A stretch of DNA of 64,000 nt from NCBI GenBank assembly GCA_040218575.1, contig JAVJRE010000002.1, forward strand, positions 1-64,000, given 5' to 3'. This stretch comes from Alphaproteobacteria bacterium. GTDB taxonomy: Bacteria; Pseudomonadota; Alphaproteobacteria; JAVJRE01. This document shows positions 44,766 through 54,237 of the stretch, piece by piece. The notes under the pieces are model-generated. The model did no database searches, was not told where the DNA came from, and was given only the letters and a program-made list of their open reading frames with translations. How positions within the stretch are numbered: the stretch's first letter is position 1; each line of letters begins with the position of its first letter. The translations under genes were made by a program, and so were the position numbers.

Positions 44766-45515
44766 TCAGGAAATGGCATCAAACAAACGACTAAAGCGAA
44801 TAGCCACGGGCCAGCGCCATACCTGCCACAGGCGGGCGCTGCCATCGCTGGAGAAGAACAGGATTTCCGCGCGGCCCACCAGATTATCGGCTGGAATAAA
44901 GCCGACAGCGGAGAGATTGCGGCTGTCATCGGAATTGTCGCGATTATCCCCCATGGCAAAATAGTGCGCCGGCGGCACCACATATTCCTGTGTGTTGTCA
45001 TAGAAGCCGTCATCGCCGCGGGACTCCAGAATCGGATGACTGCGGCCGTTGGGCAGCGTTTCGATGTATTGCGGCACGCTGCGCGAAATACCGCCGCGGG
45101 CCGTCACATAGTCCTCGATCCGCTGGCGTTCCACCGGCTGGCCGTTGATCGTCAATATGCCGGAGGTCACCTGAATGGTGTCGCCCGGCAGGCCGATGAT
45201 CCGCTTGACGAAGTCAGTTTTTTCGTTGCCCGGCTGCTTGAAGACCACCACATCGCCACGTTCCGGCCCGTCGCCCGCCCACACCCGGCCATCGAACAGC
45301 GGCAGGCCCCAGGGCAGCGAATGGCGGCTGTAGCCGTAGGCGTATTTGGAGACGAACATATAGTCGCCGACCAGAAGCGTCGGCACCATGGAGCCGGAGG
45401 GTATATTGAACGGCTCGAACGCGAAGGTGCGGACCACCAGCGCGATCAGCAGGGCGTAGAAAATCGTGCGAGCGGTCTCTGCCCAGCCGCCGGGCCTGCG
45501 TCGCGCCGCACTCAT
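44766..45515 (-). CDS. lepB: Signal peptidase I
   Basis: Membrane protease that removes signal peptides of exported proteins. The 249-residue protein has one N-terminal helix (ARTIFYALLIALVVRTFAF), the catalytic serine Ser42 in IPSGSMVPTL and the general-base lysine Lys104 in DFVKRIIGLPGD. HYFAMGDNRDNSDDSR is box E. The start at 45515 has AGGA in the preceding GGAGCAGGATGC; the frame stays open to 45635 but overlaps acpS. It precedes rnc by 20 bases in the usual acpS-lepB-rnc order. Confidence 0.95.
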   Translation of the reverse strand: MSAARRRPGGWAETARTIFYALLIALVVRTFAFEPFNIPSGSMVPTLLVGDYMFVSKYAYGYSRHSLPWGLPLFDGRVWAGDGPERGDVVVFKQPGNEKTDFVKRIIGLPGDTIQVTSGILTINGQPVERQRIEDYVTARGGISRSVPQYIETLPNGRSHPILESRGDDGFYDNTQEYVVPPAHYFAMGDNRDNSDDSRNLSAVGFIPADNLVGRAEILFFSSDGSARLWQVWRWPVAIRFSRLFDAIS

Positions 45516-45603
45516 GCATCCTGCTCCGTCGTGGTGGACCGCCAGCCTGGCCCGGCCGCAGCCGGGCTCCAGCACCGGGTTCTGAACGCTGCCACGGCCC
45601 CGG

Positions 45604-46038
45604 TCAAGCGCCGCTCCTGGGCCCGCCGGGCGCATCGCTCTCCAGAGGCACCGCCGTTATGATGACAATGGCCTGGGCCAGGGGCGGGTCGTCGGTCAGC
45701 GAGACATCGATTTTGGCGGCCATGCCCGGCGGCACCATGGCCTGCAGATGGGCCAGGGCATTGCCGGTGAGGCGCATGGTCGGCTGACCCGAGGGCAGAT
45801 TGACCACCGCCAGATCGCGCCAGAAAACGCCGCGGCGGAAACCGGTGCCCAGCGCCTTTGAACAGGCCTCCTTGGCCGCATAGCGCCTGGCATAACTGGC
45901 CGCGCGCTGCGCCCGCCGGTCGCATTTGCGGCGCTCCACCTCGGTAAAGCAGCGCAGCGTAAAGCGATCACCGAAACGCTCCAGAGTGCGGGCGATACGG
46001 CGAATGTCGATGAGATCGCTGCCGAGGCCGATAATCAT
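45604..46038 (-). CDS. acpS: Holo-[acyl-carrier-protein] synthase
   Basis: Transfers phosphopantetheine from CoA to apo-ACP. The 144-residue protein opens with [34 protein letters not shown] (the Mg-binding Asp in GSDL) and has [27 protein letters not shown] with the second metal ligand Glu. The start at 46038 is at MIIGLGSD, the family's usual beginning; upstream in-frame codons overlap pdxJ. It ends [15 protein letters not shown]. Confidence 0.94.
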   Translation of the reverse strand: MIIGLGSDLIDIRRIARTLERFGDRFTLRCFTEVERRKCDRRAQRAASYARRYAAKEACSKALGTGFRRGVFWRDLAVVNLPSGQPTMRLTGNALAHLQAMVPPGMAAKIDVSLTDDPPLAQAIVIITAVPLESDAPGGPRSGA

Positions 46039-46051
46039 GGGGCGCTGACCA

Positions 46052-46816
46052 TCAGGCGCTGCGCTGGCCATGGGCATCGGCCCGCGCCCGGTCCATCAGA
46101 GAGCGCATACGGCGGATCGCCGAGTCGAGGCCCGAGAAGACAGCCTCGCCAATGAGAAAATGGCCGATGTTCAGTTCCCGCAGATTAGGAATGGCAGCAA
46201 TCGGCGCAACCGTATTGAAGGACAGGCCATGGCCCGCATGGCATTCCAGGCCAAGCGCCGCAGCATCCGCCGCCGCCGCCTGAATGCGTGCCAGCTCGCC
46301 TGGGCGCGCGGCATCCGGCGCATCACAATAGGCGCCGGTATGCAGTTCCACCACCGGGGCGCCGATATCACGACTGGCCCGGACCTGATGGGGGTCGGGA
46401 TCAATGAACAGCGATACCCGGCTGCCGGCGGCGGCAAGCTGGCGCACGAAGCGGGCCAGATGGTTGTGCCCGCCGGCCACGTCAAGACCGCCCTCGGTGG
46501 TGATCTCCGCCCGGTTCTCCGGCACCAGGCAGACCGCGTGCGGCCGATGGCGCAAGGCGATATCCAGCATTTCGTCACTGGCCGCCATCTCCAGATTGAG
46601 CGGCAGGCTCAGGCGGTCCATCAGACGGACAATGTCATCGTCGGATATGTGCCGGCGGTCCTCGCGCAGGTGGGCGGTGATTCCGTCGGCGCCGGCGGCC
46701 TCCGCCAGAAGCGCCGCCCGTACGGGATCGGGATGGGCAATGCCGCGGGCGTTTCGAATGGTCGCCACATGGTCAATATTGACACCCAGACGGAGATAGG
46801 CGGTTTCGGCGGTCAT
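46052..46816 (-). CDS. pdxJ: Pyridoxine 5'-phosphate synthase
   Basis: Closes the pyridoxal ring from 1-deoxyxylulose 5-phosphate and 3-amino-2-oxopropyl phosphate in the DXP-dependent vitamin B6 pathway. The 254-residue TIM barrel has [64 protein letters not shown], and the catalytic [32 protein letters not shown] is near the end. AGGGGAAG precedes ATG 46816, which overlaps the DUF2062 stop. Confidence 0.96.
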   Translation of the reverse strand: MTAETAYLRLGVNIDHVATIRNARGIAHPDPVRAALLAEAAGADGITAHLREDRRHISDDDIVRLMDRLSLPLNLEMAASDEMLDIALRHRPHAVCLVPENRAEITTEGGLDVAGGHNHLARFVRQLAAAGSRVSLFIDPDPHQVRASRDIGAPVVELHTGAYCDAPDAARPGELARIQAAAADAAALGLECHAGHGLSFNTVAPIAAIPNLRELNIGHFLIGEAVFSGLDSAIRRMRSLMDRARADAHGQRSA

Positions 46817-47439
46817 GGCTTGCTTCCCCTGTCTTTTGACGGACGGCTGGTGATGACGCGACGCAACCGCCCGCCCAGCTCGCGCCTGAGGCGGCGGTGG
46901 TTCTGATAGCTGGCGATGGCCGGCCGCGCCAGTTTGTAGGTGATCCAGAAGGCGAGGATGGCCAGGGGCACACCGCCGACCATGGTCGGCGCCCACACCG
47001 GCCAGACATCCTGGACCAGGCGGGCCATGTCGCGTTCGATGATCGCTTCGACCATGTCGGAGAACAGGGTGGCGAAGTCCGGCGCGTCACCACCATTGCC
47101 GGAGACCCCCAGGATCAGCCGGCCGAGACGGTAGGCGCCATACCAGATGCCGGGAAAGGTCCAGGGATTGCCGACCAGCGTGCCGATGGCCGAGGCGACA
47201 AAGCTGCCGCCCAAGGCCCAGGCGGTCAGCGCGGCCAGAACGAAATGGGCACCGACCAGCGGTGTGAAGGAAATGGCCGCGCCGCAGGCGAGGCCGACAG
47301 CGATGGACTCCGGCGTTCCCGGCAGGCGACGGATGCGGTGCCACAGATAGCTGAGTGTGCGGCCCCAGCCCATGCTGGGCCAGAGGATTTCCACCAGACG
47401 AGTGCCGACCGGCCGCCGCGCGCGCCGCCGGAAAACCAT
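46813..47439 (-). CDS. DUF2062 membrane protein
   Basis: A 208-residue inner-membrane protein of the DUF2062 family, which is of unknown function. The family block [66 protein letters not shown] contains two hydrophobic segments and the conserved NPWT/FP motif; a third helix ([23 protein letters not shown]) follows an amphipathic stretch. The C-terminus is basic ([14 protein letters not shown]). It sits between rsh and pdxJ and overlaps both (TGATG and ATGA), a usual alphaproteobacterial arrangement. Confidence 0.88.
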   Translation of the reverse strand: MVFRRRARRPVGTRLVEILWPSMGWGRTLSYLWHRIRRLPGTPESIAVGLACGAAISFTPLVGAHFVLAALTAWALGGSFVASAIGTLVGNPWTFPGIWYGAYRLGRLILGVSGNGGDAPDFATLFSDMVEAIIERDMARLVQDVWPVWAPTMVGGVPLAILAFWITYKLARPAIASYQNHRRLRRELGGRLRRVITSRPSKDRGSKP

Positions 47440-49613
47440 CAGGCGCGGGTCCGGCTGACGTCGCTGATGGCGGTATCAGCGCGCAGGGCGGCCATGATGT
47501 TCTGCAGGTGGCGGACATCGCGCACTTCCACATCGATCAGGATTTCAAAGAAGTCGGCGGAGCGGGAAATGATCCGCAGGTTGGTAATATTGCCTTCGTC
47601 GCGCGCCACGGTGTTGGACAACTGGCCGAGACTGCCGGGCGAATTGAGCAGCACCACCCGCAGCCGCCCCACATGGCCGCCCGCGGTATCATCATCCATG
47701 TTCCACGCCACATCGAGCCAGCGCTCCGGCATGTCGGCATAGCTTTCCAGGGTTTCACAATCGATGGTGTGAACCGTGACGCCCTTGCCGGTGGTGACGA
47801 TGCCGACGATGCGGTCGCCAGGCAGTGGATGGCAGCAGCCGGCGAAATGCACCGCCATGCCCGGAATCAGGCCGCGCAAGGACACCGCATGGCCATTGAC
47901 CCGGCCGGCGGACGCCCGGCGCGACCGGGCGCCGGCGGGGCGCGCGCGACCGGCCGGCGCGCTCTTGCCATCCTGCGCCTGACGGTCGGCCGCCCCCGGA
48001 TAGACCGCCATCACCACCTCGCGCCCGGTGTGCAGCCCCTGCCCCACCGTCGCATGGAGGTCATCCACCGTCGCCATGGACATGCGAGCGCGGGCTTCTT
48101 CCAGCGCCTTGCCGGTGACGTCATAGCCCATCTGGCGGAACGCGCGAGCCGTGATCTCGCGTCCGAGGTGGATGTACTCGGAGCGTTGACGCTGGCGAAT
48201 GAAGCGGCGGATGTGCGCCCGCGCCCGGCCGGTGACGGCGATGCGCTCCCAGGTGGGTGACGGCGTCTGGGCGCGGGAGGTGAGAATCTCCACCTGATCG
48301 CCATTCTGCAGCGCCGTGCGCAACGGCATCATGCGCCCGTTGACCTTCGCGCCGACGCAGGTATTGCCCACTTCCGAGTGGACCGCATAGGCGAAATCAA
48401 CCGGCGTGGCGCCGCGCGGCAGGGCTATGACCTCGCCCTTTGGCGTGAAGACGAACACCTGATCCTGGAACATCTCCAGCTTGGTGTGCTCCAGAAACTC
48501 GTCCGGGTCGGTGGTGTGCTCCAGAATGTCCAGCAGCTCACGCAGCCAGCGATAGCCGCTGGCGTCGCTGGTAATCTCGCCGGCCTTGTAGGACCAGTGG
48601 GCGGCGACGCCATACTCGGCAATGCGGTGCATCTCGTGGGTGCGGATCTGCACTTCGATACGCTGTCCGCCAGGACCGACGACGCCGGTGTGGATCGAGC
48701 GGTAGGCATTGCGCTTAGGGCTGGAGATATAATCCTTGAAGCGACCGGGCACGACCCGCCAGGCACCATGGATCGCGCCCAGGGCATTGTAGCAATCGGC
48801 CTCCGTGTCGACGACCACCCGAAAGGCCATGATGTCGGCCAGTTGCTCAAACCCCACATTGCGCCGCTGCATCTTCTGCCAGATGGAGTGAGGCGTCTTC
48901 TCGCGGCCGGTCACTTCGGCGGTAAGCGCGGCCGCGGCCAGCGCGCGCTGCAGGTCGGCAATGACTTTACCCACGGTCTCCGTACCGCGGGCCCGCAGAA
49001 ACTCCAGCCGGCGGACGATGGAGGTGCGGATTTCCGGGTGCAGCGTGGCGAAGGCAAGGTCTTCCAGCTCATCCTTCCAGTCGCGGATGCCGATGCGCTC
49101 GGCCAGGGGCGCATAGATGTCCAGGGTCTCGCGGGCAATGCGCTGGCGCTTGGCCTCTTTGGGAATGAACTGCAGCGTCCGCATGTTGTGCAGACGGTCC
49201 GCCAGCTTGACCAGCAGGACACGAATGTCCTGCGACATGGCCAGCAGCAGCTTGCGGAAATTCTCCGCCTGCTCCGACCCGGTGGAGCCCAGCCGCAGCC
49301 GCGACAGTTTTGTCACGCCATCCACCAGGCGGGCGACCTCCGGGCCAAACTGCGCCTCGATGTCGTCCATGGTGGCGACGGTGTCTTCCACCGTGTCGTG
49401 CAACAACCCGGTGACGATGGAGGCGGAGTCCAGCCGCATCCCGGCCAGGATGCCGGCCACTTCCACAGGGTGGGAGAAATAGGGATCGCCCGACTCGCGG
49501 GTCTGGGCGCCGTGTGCTTTTACGGTAAAGACATAGGCCCGGTTGAGCAGATCCTCGTCGGCTCCGGGATCATAGCCACGCACCGTTTCGACCAGTTCAT
49601 ACTGCCGCATCAT
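47439..49613 (-). CDS. rsh: Bifunctional (p)ppGpp synthetase/hydrolase (RelA/SpoT, Rsh)
   Basis: Makes and degrades the stringent-response alarmone. The 724-residue protein has the HD hydrolase domain (SHPVEVAGILAGM, LLHDTVEDT), the synthetase domain (VDTEADCYNALGAIHGAWRVVPGRFKDYISSPKRNAYRSIHTGVVGP, EVQIRTHEMHRIAEYGVAAHWSYK), a TGS domain (VFTPKGEVIALPRGATPVDFAYAVHSEVG) and a C-terminal ACT domain (RLRVVLLNSPGSLGQLSNTVARDEGNITNLRI). With an intact HD motif and a single gene of this type, a bifunctional alphaproteobacterial Rsh is most likely. A short Ala/Arg insert precedes the zinc-finger-like HFAGCCHPLPGD. Confidence 0.95.
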   Translation of the reverse strand: MMRQYELVETVRGYDPGADEDLLNRAYVFTVKAHGAQTRESGDPYFSHPVEVAGILAGMRLDSASIVTGLLHDTVEDTVATMDDIEAQFGPEVARLVDGVTKLSRLRLGSTGSEQAENFRKLLLAMSQDIRVLLVKLADRLHNMRTLQFIPKEAKRQRIARETLDIYAPLAERIGIRDWKDELEDLAFATLHPEIRTSIVRRLEFLRARGTETVGKVIADLQRALAAAALTAEVTGREKTPHSIWQKMQRRNVGFEQLADIMAFRVVVDTEADCYNALGAIHGAWRVVPGRFKDYISSPKRNAYRSIHTGVVGPGGQRIEVQIRTHEMHRIAEYGVAAHWSYKAGEITSDASGYRWLRELLDILEHTTDPDEFLEHTKLEMFQDQVFVFTPKGEVIALPRGATPVDFAYAVHSEVGNTCVGAKVNGRMMPLRTALQNGDQVEILTSRAQTPSPTWERIAVTGRARAHIRRFIRQRQRSEYIHLGREITARAFRQMGYDVTGKALEEARARMSMATVDDLHATVGQGLHTGREVVMAVYPGAADRQAQDGKSAPAGRARPAGARSRRASAGRVNGHAVSLRGLIPGMAVHFAGCCHPLPGDRIVGIVTTGKGVTVHTIDCETLESYADMPERWLDVAWNMDDDTAGGHVGRLRVVLLNSPGSLGQLSNTVARDEGNITNLRIISRSADFFEILIDVEVRDVRHLQNIMAALRADTAISDVSRTRA

Positions 49614-49688
49614 GGGCGGCGGCCCTCCCGGCGTGGCGACCAGGCCGGCGTGTGGCGCGGCAAACCGTCAGGCAGCGCCGGCCAACGG

Positions 49689-50147
49689 CTAACTGGCCGC
49701 GTCGTCGGCGTCCTCTTCCGTGGCCGCGGCCGCAACCGCAGCCGGGGGCTTGGCAGGCGCGTCGTCGCCATCTTCATCGCCCACATCATCGGACGCGAAG
49801 TCCGGCATGGCCTCCAGAGCGTCCGGTCCGCCGGTCTCCGCCAGGGCCTGACGGGCCAGGTCGGCCAGTTCCTGCTCCAGCAGTTCGACGCCATCTTCCT
49901 CGACCTCGGGCTCTTCCACTTCAACGCTGCGGCGAAGAGCGCGAATGACCGAATCCTTCATGTCCTGCAACGGGACCGTCTGGTCGGCCACCTCGCGCAA
50001 GGCGATGACCGGGTTCTTGTCATTGTCCGCATCCACCGTCAGGACCGCCCCGGAGGAGATGTCTCGGGCACGCTGCGCCGCCAGCAACACCAGCTCAAAA
50101 CGGTTGGGAACCTTATCGACGCAGTCTTCAACGGTAACGCGAGCCAT
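49689..50147 (-). CDS. rpoZ: RNA polymerase omega subunit, with acidic C-terminal tail
   Basis: Small subunit that helps assemble RNA polymerase and, in gammaproteobacteria, forms part of a ppGpp site. The 152-residue protein opens [33 protein letters not shown] and has [27 protein letters not shown]. The last 70 residues are strongly acidic and Ala-rich ([37 protein letters not shown]), longer than in E. coli (91 residues). The start at 50147 gives MARVTVEDC; the frame is open to 50483 but overlaps folK. rpoZ-rsh adjacency is widely conserved. Confidence 0.95.
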   Translation of the reverse strand: MARVTVEDCVDKVPNRFELVLLAAQRARDISSGAVLTVDADNDKNPVIALREVADQTVPLQDMKDSVIRALRRSVEVEEPEVEEDGVELLEQELADLARQALAETGGPDALEAMPDFASDDVGDEDGDDAPAKPPAAVAAAATEEDADDAAS

Positions 50148-50327
50148 GATGGTCTGATCCTCAGAGTGGGAACGGCGCAACGAACCGAACCATCTGCCAG
50201 CAAGCCCGTCGGCCGACAGACTCCAGAAGCAGAGCCATAAGACTCCGCCGTCCTGGGCCGCCTCGACGGCCCTAGGCTGTCCTGGCCTGTGGTCCGGCCA
50301 AACGCCGATCCAGATGATTGCCGACGA

Positions 50328-50356
50328 ACTATAGGCGCCTGGCCGCCTGAGGGCAA
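50328..50356 (-). promoter_or_regulatory. Putative rpoZ-rsh promoter
   Basis: On the minus strand TTGCCC (50356-50351) and TATAGT (50333-50328) are 17 bases apart. The predicted leader to rpoZ at 50147 is about 170 bases. The promoter begins 15 bases after the folK stop, suggesting folK is a separate upstream unit. Confidence 0.5.
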
Positions 50357-50370
50357 GTAAAGGGCGGGTT

Positions 50371-50964
50371 TCAGGCGGTTTCCGCGCCGCCGGGCCGGGC
50401 GCACCGCTGGCCCCGGCCGGCGGTCCCGGGCGGCTCAGTCCGGCGAACGCGGCGCAGCGGCTGGCCTGGCGGCAGGGCGGCAATCAGCGCCGGCAGGCGG
50501 CGGCCGCTCTGCGGGTGGCGCCAGGCCGGCTGCAGATCAGCCAGCGGCAGCAGGACGAAGGCCCGCTGGTGCAGTCGCGGATGGGGCAATCGCGGCTCGC
50601 CTGAGTGAACACGGCCGCCATAGTCCAGCAGGTCCAGGTCTATCGGCCGCGCCTCATTGCGCCGCCGCCGCTGGCGCCCCATGGCCCGTTCGATCTCATG
50701 CAGGCGGGCCAGCAGCGCCGCCGGGGTCAGGGCGCTACGCACCTCCGCCACCGCATTGACGTACCATGGTTGAGTGGGGTCGGGCGGCACCGGCGCGCTC
50801 TCATACAGGGGCGACACCCGCCACACCCGGACGGCGCCGCTATCGAGATACGAGAGCGCGAGACGGCAGCCGTCTGCCGGACCGCCCCACGGGCCCGCCA
50901 GATTGGCGCCGATGCCCACATAAATCGCGCCCGGGGTGGGGACCATATTCATCGCCGTCTTCAT
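50371..50964 (-). CDS. folK: 2-amino-4-hydroxy-6-hydroxymethyldihydropteridine diphosphokinase
   Basis: Pyrophosphorylates the pterin precursor of folate. The 197-residue protein shows [48 protein letters not shown] and the ATP-binding [15 protein letters not shown], then [19 protein letters not shown]. The start is one of three nearby ATGs (50964, 50952, 50946); 50964 is the longest. About 35 C-terminal residues (Arg/Gly/Pro-rich) are extra. Confidence 0.92.
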   Translation of the reverse strand: MKTAMNMVPTPGAIYVGIGANLAGPWGGPADGCRLALSYLDSGAVRVWRVSPLYESAPVPPDPTQPWYVNAVAEVRSALTPAALLARLHEIERAMGRQRRRRNEARPIDLDLLDYGGRVHSGEPRLPHPRLHQRAFVLLPLADLQPAWRHPQSGRRLPALIAALPPGQPLRRVRRTEPPGTAGRGQRCARPGGAETA

Positions 50965-51076
50965 CCGTGTGCCGCCTTGCGCCGCCTGCCCCGCCTTGCC
51001 GGTAATGGACCGCAGCCGCTATGGTCGCGCGCCGACGCCTGAGGGCGTTTCATTTCAATCAGAAACGGATATTCCC

Positions 51077-51862
51077 ATGTTTCAGTTTTATCCCGGTGAA
51101 CGGGTGGTTGTCTTCATCGACGGCGTCAGCCTGTACTCCGCAGCCCGTTCCCTTGACTTCGATATCGACTATCGACGCCTGCTTCACAAGCTGCGCGCCG
51201 AGTGCCATCTGGTCCGCGCCTATTACTACACCACCCTGCAGGAAGATCAGGACTATTCCCCGCTGCGCCCGCTGGTCGACTGGCTGGCCTATAACGGCTA
51301 CGCCATGGTGACCAAGCCAGCCAAGGAATTCACCGACGCCACCGGCCGCCGCCGCTTCCGCGGCGACATGGATGTGGAGGTCGCTGTGGACATGATGGAA
51401 GCAACAGCCTTCGCCCAGCACATCGTCCTGTTTTCGGGCGACGGCGACTTCCGCCGGGCGGTCGAAGCCATTCAAAACCGCGGTGTGCGTGTGACCGTGG
51501 TCTCCAGCTTCCGCTCGCAGCCGCCGATGATCTCCGACGACCTGCGCCGCCAGGCCGATGTCTTCATTGAACTTGCCGATATCAAGGGCGACATCAGTCG
51601 GGCGCCGGGCGAACGGCCACGACGGGCCGCATCTCCCGCCGGCCCGGGCAACGGCAAACCCGATGATGACTTCGAAAACGACGACGAAGACGACGACTTC
51701 GAAGACGATGATTATGACGACGAATATGACGACGAGGACGAGGACGGGGACGACGAAGGCGAGGCCGATGAATCCGGCGAGGATGATGATGACGATGACG
51801 GCGAGGATGATGCGCCGGCGCCGGTCAGACGCGGCCGACGCCCCGCAACGCCAAAGAGCTGA
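51077..51862 (+). CDS. NYN-domain protein (LabA/DUF88-like) with long acidic tail
   Basis: A putative RNase-fold protein of 261 residues. Residues 1-165 form the NYN (PIN-like) domain: RVVVFIDGVSLYSAARSLDFDIDY with the first acidic residue, GDMDVEVAVDMMEA with a central acidic cluster, and IVLFSGDGDFRRAVEAIQNRGVRVTVVSSF with the last pair. These acidic residues mark the metal site of the fold. The C-terminal 75 residues are almost all Asp/Glu with a few Tyr/Phe, ending in a short basic Arg/Pro piece. Substrate unknown; LabA-type proteins have been linked to gene regulation. Start 51077 opens straight into the domain; the ribosome site is weak. Confidence 0.85.
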   Translation: MFQFYPGERVVVFIDGVSLYSAARSLDFDIDYRRLLHKLRAECHLVRAYYYTTLQEDQDYSPLRPLVDWLAYNGYAMVTKPAKEFTDATGRRRFRGDMDVEVAVDMMEATAFAQHIVLFSGDGDFRRAVEAIQNRGVRVTVVSSFRSQPPMISDDLRRQADVFIELADIKGDISRAPGERPRRAASPAGPGNGKPDDDFENDDEDDDFEDDDYDDEYDDEDEDGDDEGEADESGEDDDDDDGEDDAPAPVRRGRRPATPKS

Positions 51863-51882
51863 GCGTCAGGCCGGAACCGATA

Positions 51883-52632
51883 GTGCTACGACCGACGACA
51901 GCCATAGCTGGTGCCGGACACGGCCATGACGTCGGCTCGGATCTCGGCCCAGAAGTCGGCCCCGATGCAGATTGTGCTCTGTGCCCGCGCCTGCAGCGCT
52001 ATCGCCACGATAGCCGGGCGGCCCATCCCGACTGGTTCAACGGGCCGGTGCCGCCCTTCGGTCCGGCCACGGCGGCGCTCCTGATTGTCGGGCTGGCGCC
52101 AGGACTGCGTGGCGCCAACCGCACGGGACGGCCGTTTACCGGCGACGCCGCCGGTGACCTGCTCTACCCGACACTGCTGCGGCACCATCTGGCAAGCGGG
52201 ACTTATGACGCCAGGGCCGACGACGGGCTGCAGCTGGTGGGATGCCGGATTACCAACGCGGTCCGCTGCGTGCCGCCGCAGAACAAGCCGACCGGTGGCG
52301 AGGCCGCCGCCTGTCGCCGCTTTCTCCGTGCCGAGATCGCCGGGCTGCCACGGCTGCGCGCCATTCTGGCGCTGGGCCGCGTCGCGCACGGGGCGGCGCT
52401 GGCGGCGCTTGGCCACACCCAATCCGCCGTCCCGTTCCGCCACGGCGTCTGGCATGACATAGCGTGCGATGTGACGGCCGGGAGCCGGCCCGTCAGATTA
52501 TGGGCGAGCTATCACTGCTCACGCTACAACACCAACACCGGCCGCCTGACGGAGGAGATGTTCGCCGCCGTGATCGGCGACATCGCTGCCTGGCTCAAGA
52601 CCCAACCGCCTGAAATGCCCGCCGCAGACTAG
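51883..52632 (+). CDS. Uracil-DNA glycosylase, family 5 (UdgB)
   Basis: Removes uracil, and in tested members also hypoxanthine, from DNA. The 249-residue protein has the family 5 motifs: GLAPGLRGANRTGRPFTGDAAGDLLYP (motif 1), NAVRCVPPQNKPTGGEAAACRRFL (with iron-sulfur cysteines) and SYHCSRYNTNTGRLTEEMF (motif with the catalytic-site His). Another Cys pair is CALCPRL near the N-terminus, consistent with a 4Fe-4S cluster. Start is GTG 51883, 20 bases after the NYN gene, so the two are probably one unit. It overlaps the convergent smpB stop by four bases. Confidence 0.9.
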   Translation: MLRPTTAIAGAGHGHDVGSDLGPEVGPDADCALCPRLQRYRHDSRAAHPDWFNGPVPPFGPATAALLIVGLAPGLRGANRTGRPFTGDAAGDLLYPTLLRHHLASGTYDARADDGLQLVGCRITNAVRCVPPQNKPTGGEAAACRRFLRAEIAGLPRLRAILALGRVAHGAALAALGHTQSAVPFRHGVWHDIACDVTAGSRPVRLWASYHCSRYNTNTGRLTEEMFAAVIGDIAAWLKTQPPEMPAAD

Positions 52633-53090
52633 CCGCGACCAAGCAACCGCTGGCGTTGACGCTGCCAATCGCGATCACGGATCGTATCGCGCTTATCCGC
52701 CTGTCGCTTACCCTTACCCAGGCCGAGCCGCAGCTTGGCAATGCCCTGACGGTTGAAGTAGATCGCCATCGGCACCAGGGTCATACCCGGCCCGCTGACC
52801 GCCGCCTGCAGACGGTCCAGCTCGCGCCGCTTGAGCAACAGTTTGCGCGGACGACGCGGCCCGTGTGAGCGCAACGACGCGGCGTATTCCGGAATGTCGG
52901 CATTGAGCAGCCACGCCTCACCCTCACGAATGACGGCGAAGGATTCATTGATGCTGACCCGGCCGCCGCGCAACGACTTGACCTCCGATCCGAGCAGCAT
53001 GATGCCGCACTCGAATACGTCATCGATGGCATAGTCGTAGCGCGCCCGGCGATTGCGGGCGACAGGTCTGAAATCGGGAGGTTCGCTCAT
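52629..53090 (-). CDS. smpB: SsrA-binding protein SmpB
   Basis: Partner of tmRNA in ribosome rescue. The 153-residue protein has VARNRRARYDYAIDDVFECGIMLLGSEVKSLRGGRVSINESFAVIREGEAWLLNADIPEY, followed by HGPRRPRKLLLKRRELDRL and the basic C-terminal tail KGKRQADKRDTIRDRDWQRQRQRLL that enters the mRNA channel. The start at 53090 (MSEPPDFRPVARN) fits the family; upstream in-frame codons to 53129 have none of it. It follows dapA by 58 bases. The tmRNA gene itself is not in the window. Confidence 0.96.
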   Translation of the reverse strand: MSEPPDFRPVARNRRARYDYAIDDVFECGIMLLGSEVKSLRGGRVSINESFAVIREGEAWLLNADIPEYAASLRSHGPRRPRKLLLKRRELDRLQAAVSGPGMTLVPMAIYFNRQGIAKLRLGLGKGKRQADKRDTIRDRDWQRQRQRLLGRG

Positions 53091-53148
53091 GACGGTCGAC
53101 GGGCCTTTGGCGGGCGCCGGCGACCACAAGGGGCCGGCCGGCTGCGGG

Positions 53149-54036
53149 CTAGTTGATCAGCCCGACGCTCACCATAGCCGATTTGACCTGCGCCCTGGTG
53201 GCTTCGCCCGGCTCCACCATGGGCAGGCGAAGCCGGGGGCTCGAGCGGCCAAGCAGGCTGGCGGCATATTTGACCGGACCCGGGCTGGTCTCCACAAAGA
53301 GCGCCTTGTGCAGCGGCATGAGGCGGTCATTGATCTCCTGAGCCAGGGCCACATCGCCCGCCCGCCAGGCGGCATGGAACTGAGCCACCAGGCGCGGCGC
53401 CACATTGCCGCTGACCGAGATGCAGCCATGGCCGCCCATGGCCATGAATGGCAGAACGGATCCGTCTTCCCCGGTGAGCTGGCAAAAATCCTCGCCGATC
53501 GCCAGACGGGTGAAGGCCGGCCGGGTCAGGTCGGCCGTGGCATCCTTTACACCGACGATATTGGGCAGTTCCGCCAGACGCGCCATGGTGGCGACACTCA
53601 TGTCCACCACCGAACGGCCGGGGATGTTGTAGATGATTATGGGCAGATCAACCGCATCATGGATGGCCTTGAAATGGGCGTAGAGACCCTCCTGCGTGGG
53701 CTTGTTGTAGTAAGGCGTGACAAGCAGGGCGGCGTCGGCGCCCGCCACCTGAGCATGACGCGTCAGGTCAATGGCCTCCTCGGTGGAATTGGAGCCCGAA
53801 CCGGCGATCACCGGCACTCGGCCGGTCGCCACTTCGATGCACAGCTCCGTCACCCGCTTGTGCTCCACGTGGGACAGGGTCGGCGATTCACCGGTGGTGC
53901 CGCAGGGCACCAGGCCCTCGGTGCCCTCGTCAATCTGCCACTGGACCAGCGACTGGAACGCCGTCTCGTCCACCGCACCATTGGCGAAGGGTGTAATCAG
54001 CGCGGTCAGTGCGCCCCTGAACATCGGATTGGCCAT
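53149..54036 (-). CDS. dapA: 4-hydroxy-tetrahydrodipicolinate synthase
   Basis: First committed step of lysine/diaminopimelate synthesis, condensing pyruvate with aspartate semialdehyde. The 295-residue TIM barrel has FRGALTALITPFANGAVDETAF, GLVPCGTTGESPTLSHVEH, IIIYNIPGRSVVDM with the catalytic Tyr, and NIVGVKDATADLTRP with the Schiff-base Lys. The start at 54036 has GGGAG seven bases upstream; the frame is open to 54099. It diverges from the threonine dehydratase gene. Confidence 0.96.
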   Translation of the reverse strand: MANPMFRGALTALITPFANGAVDETAFQSLVQWQIDEGTEGLVPCGTTGESPTLSHVEHKRVTELCIEVATGRVPVIAGSGSNSTEEAIDLTRHAQVAGADAALLVTPYYNKPTQEGLYAHFKAIHDAVDLPIIIYNIPGRSVVDMSVATMARLAELPNIVGVKDATADLTRPAFTRLAIGEDFCQLTGEDGSVLPFMAMGGHGCISVSGNVAPRLVAQFHAAWRAGDVALAQEINDRLMPLHKALFVETSPGPVKYAASLLGRSSPRLRLPMVEPGEATRAQVKSAMVSVGLIN

Positions 54037-54237
54037 CGGTCTGCTCCCGCAGCGCCCGGCACCCGCCCCTGTGGCCGGCGCGCCGCCGCCGGCGAACATT
54101 AGCCCCCGTCCCGCAAGCCATCAAGGCTGATGGCTCGCAGCCAGCGTATCGCCGGTGCCGCCCGGTATCGCCAGAAAAGAGGTGCGCTACACTGGGCGAT
54201 GCCGCCGCAGCGCTCCACGCACCATGAGGTCAGGACC

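Noticed and set aside
51650-51830. GAC/GAT-rich tract as a simple-sequence repeat or non-coding element
   Set aside because: It is in frame with the NYN gene and explained by its Asp/Glu tail.
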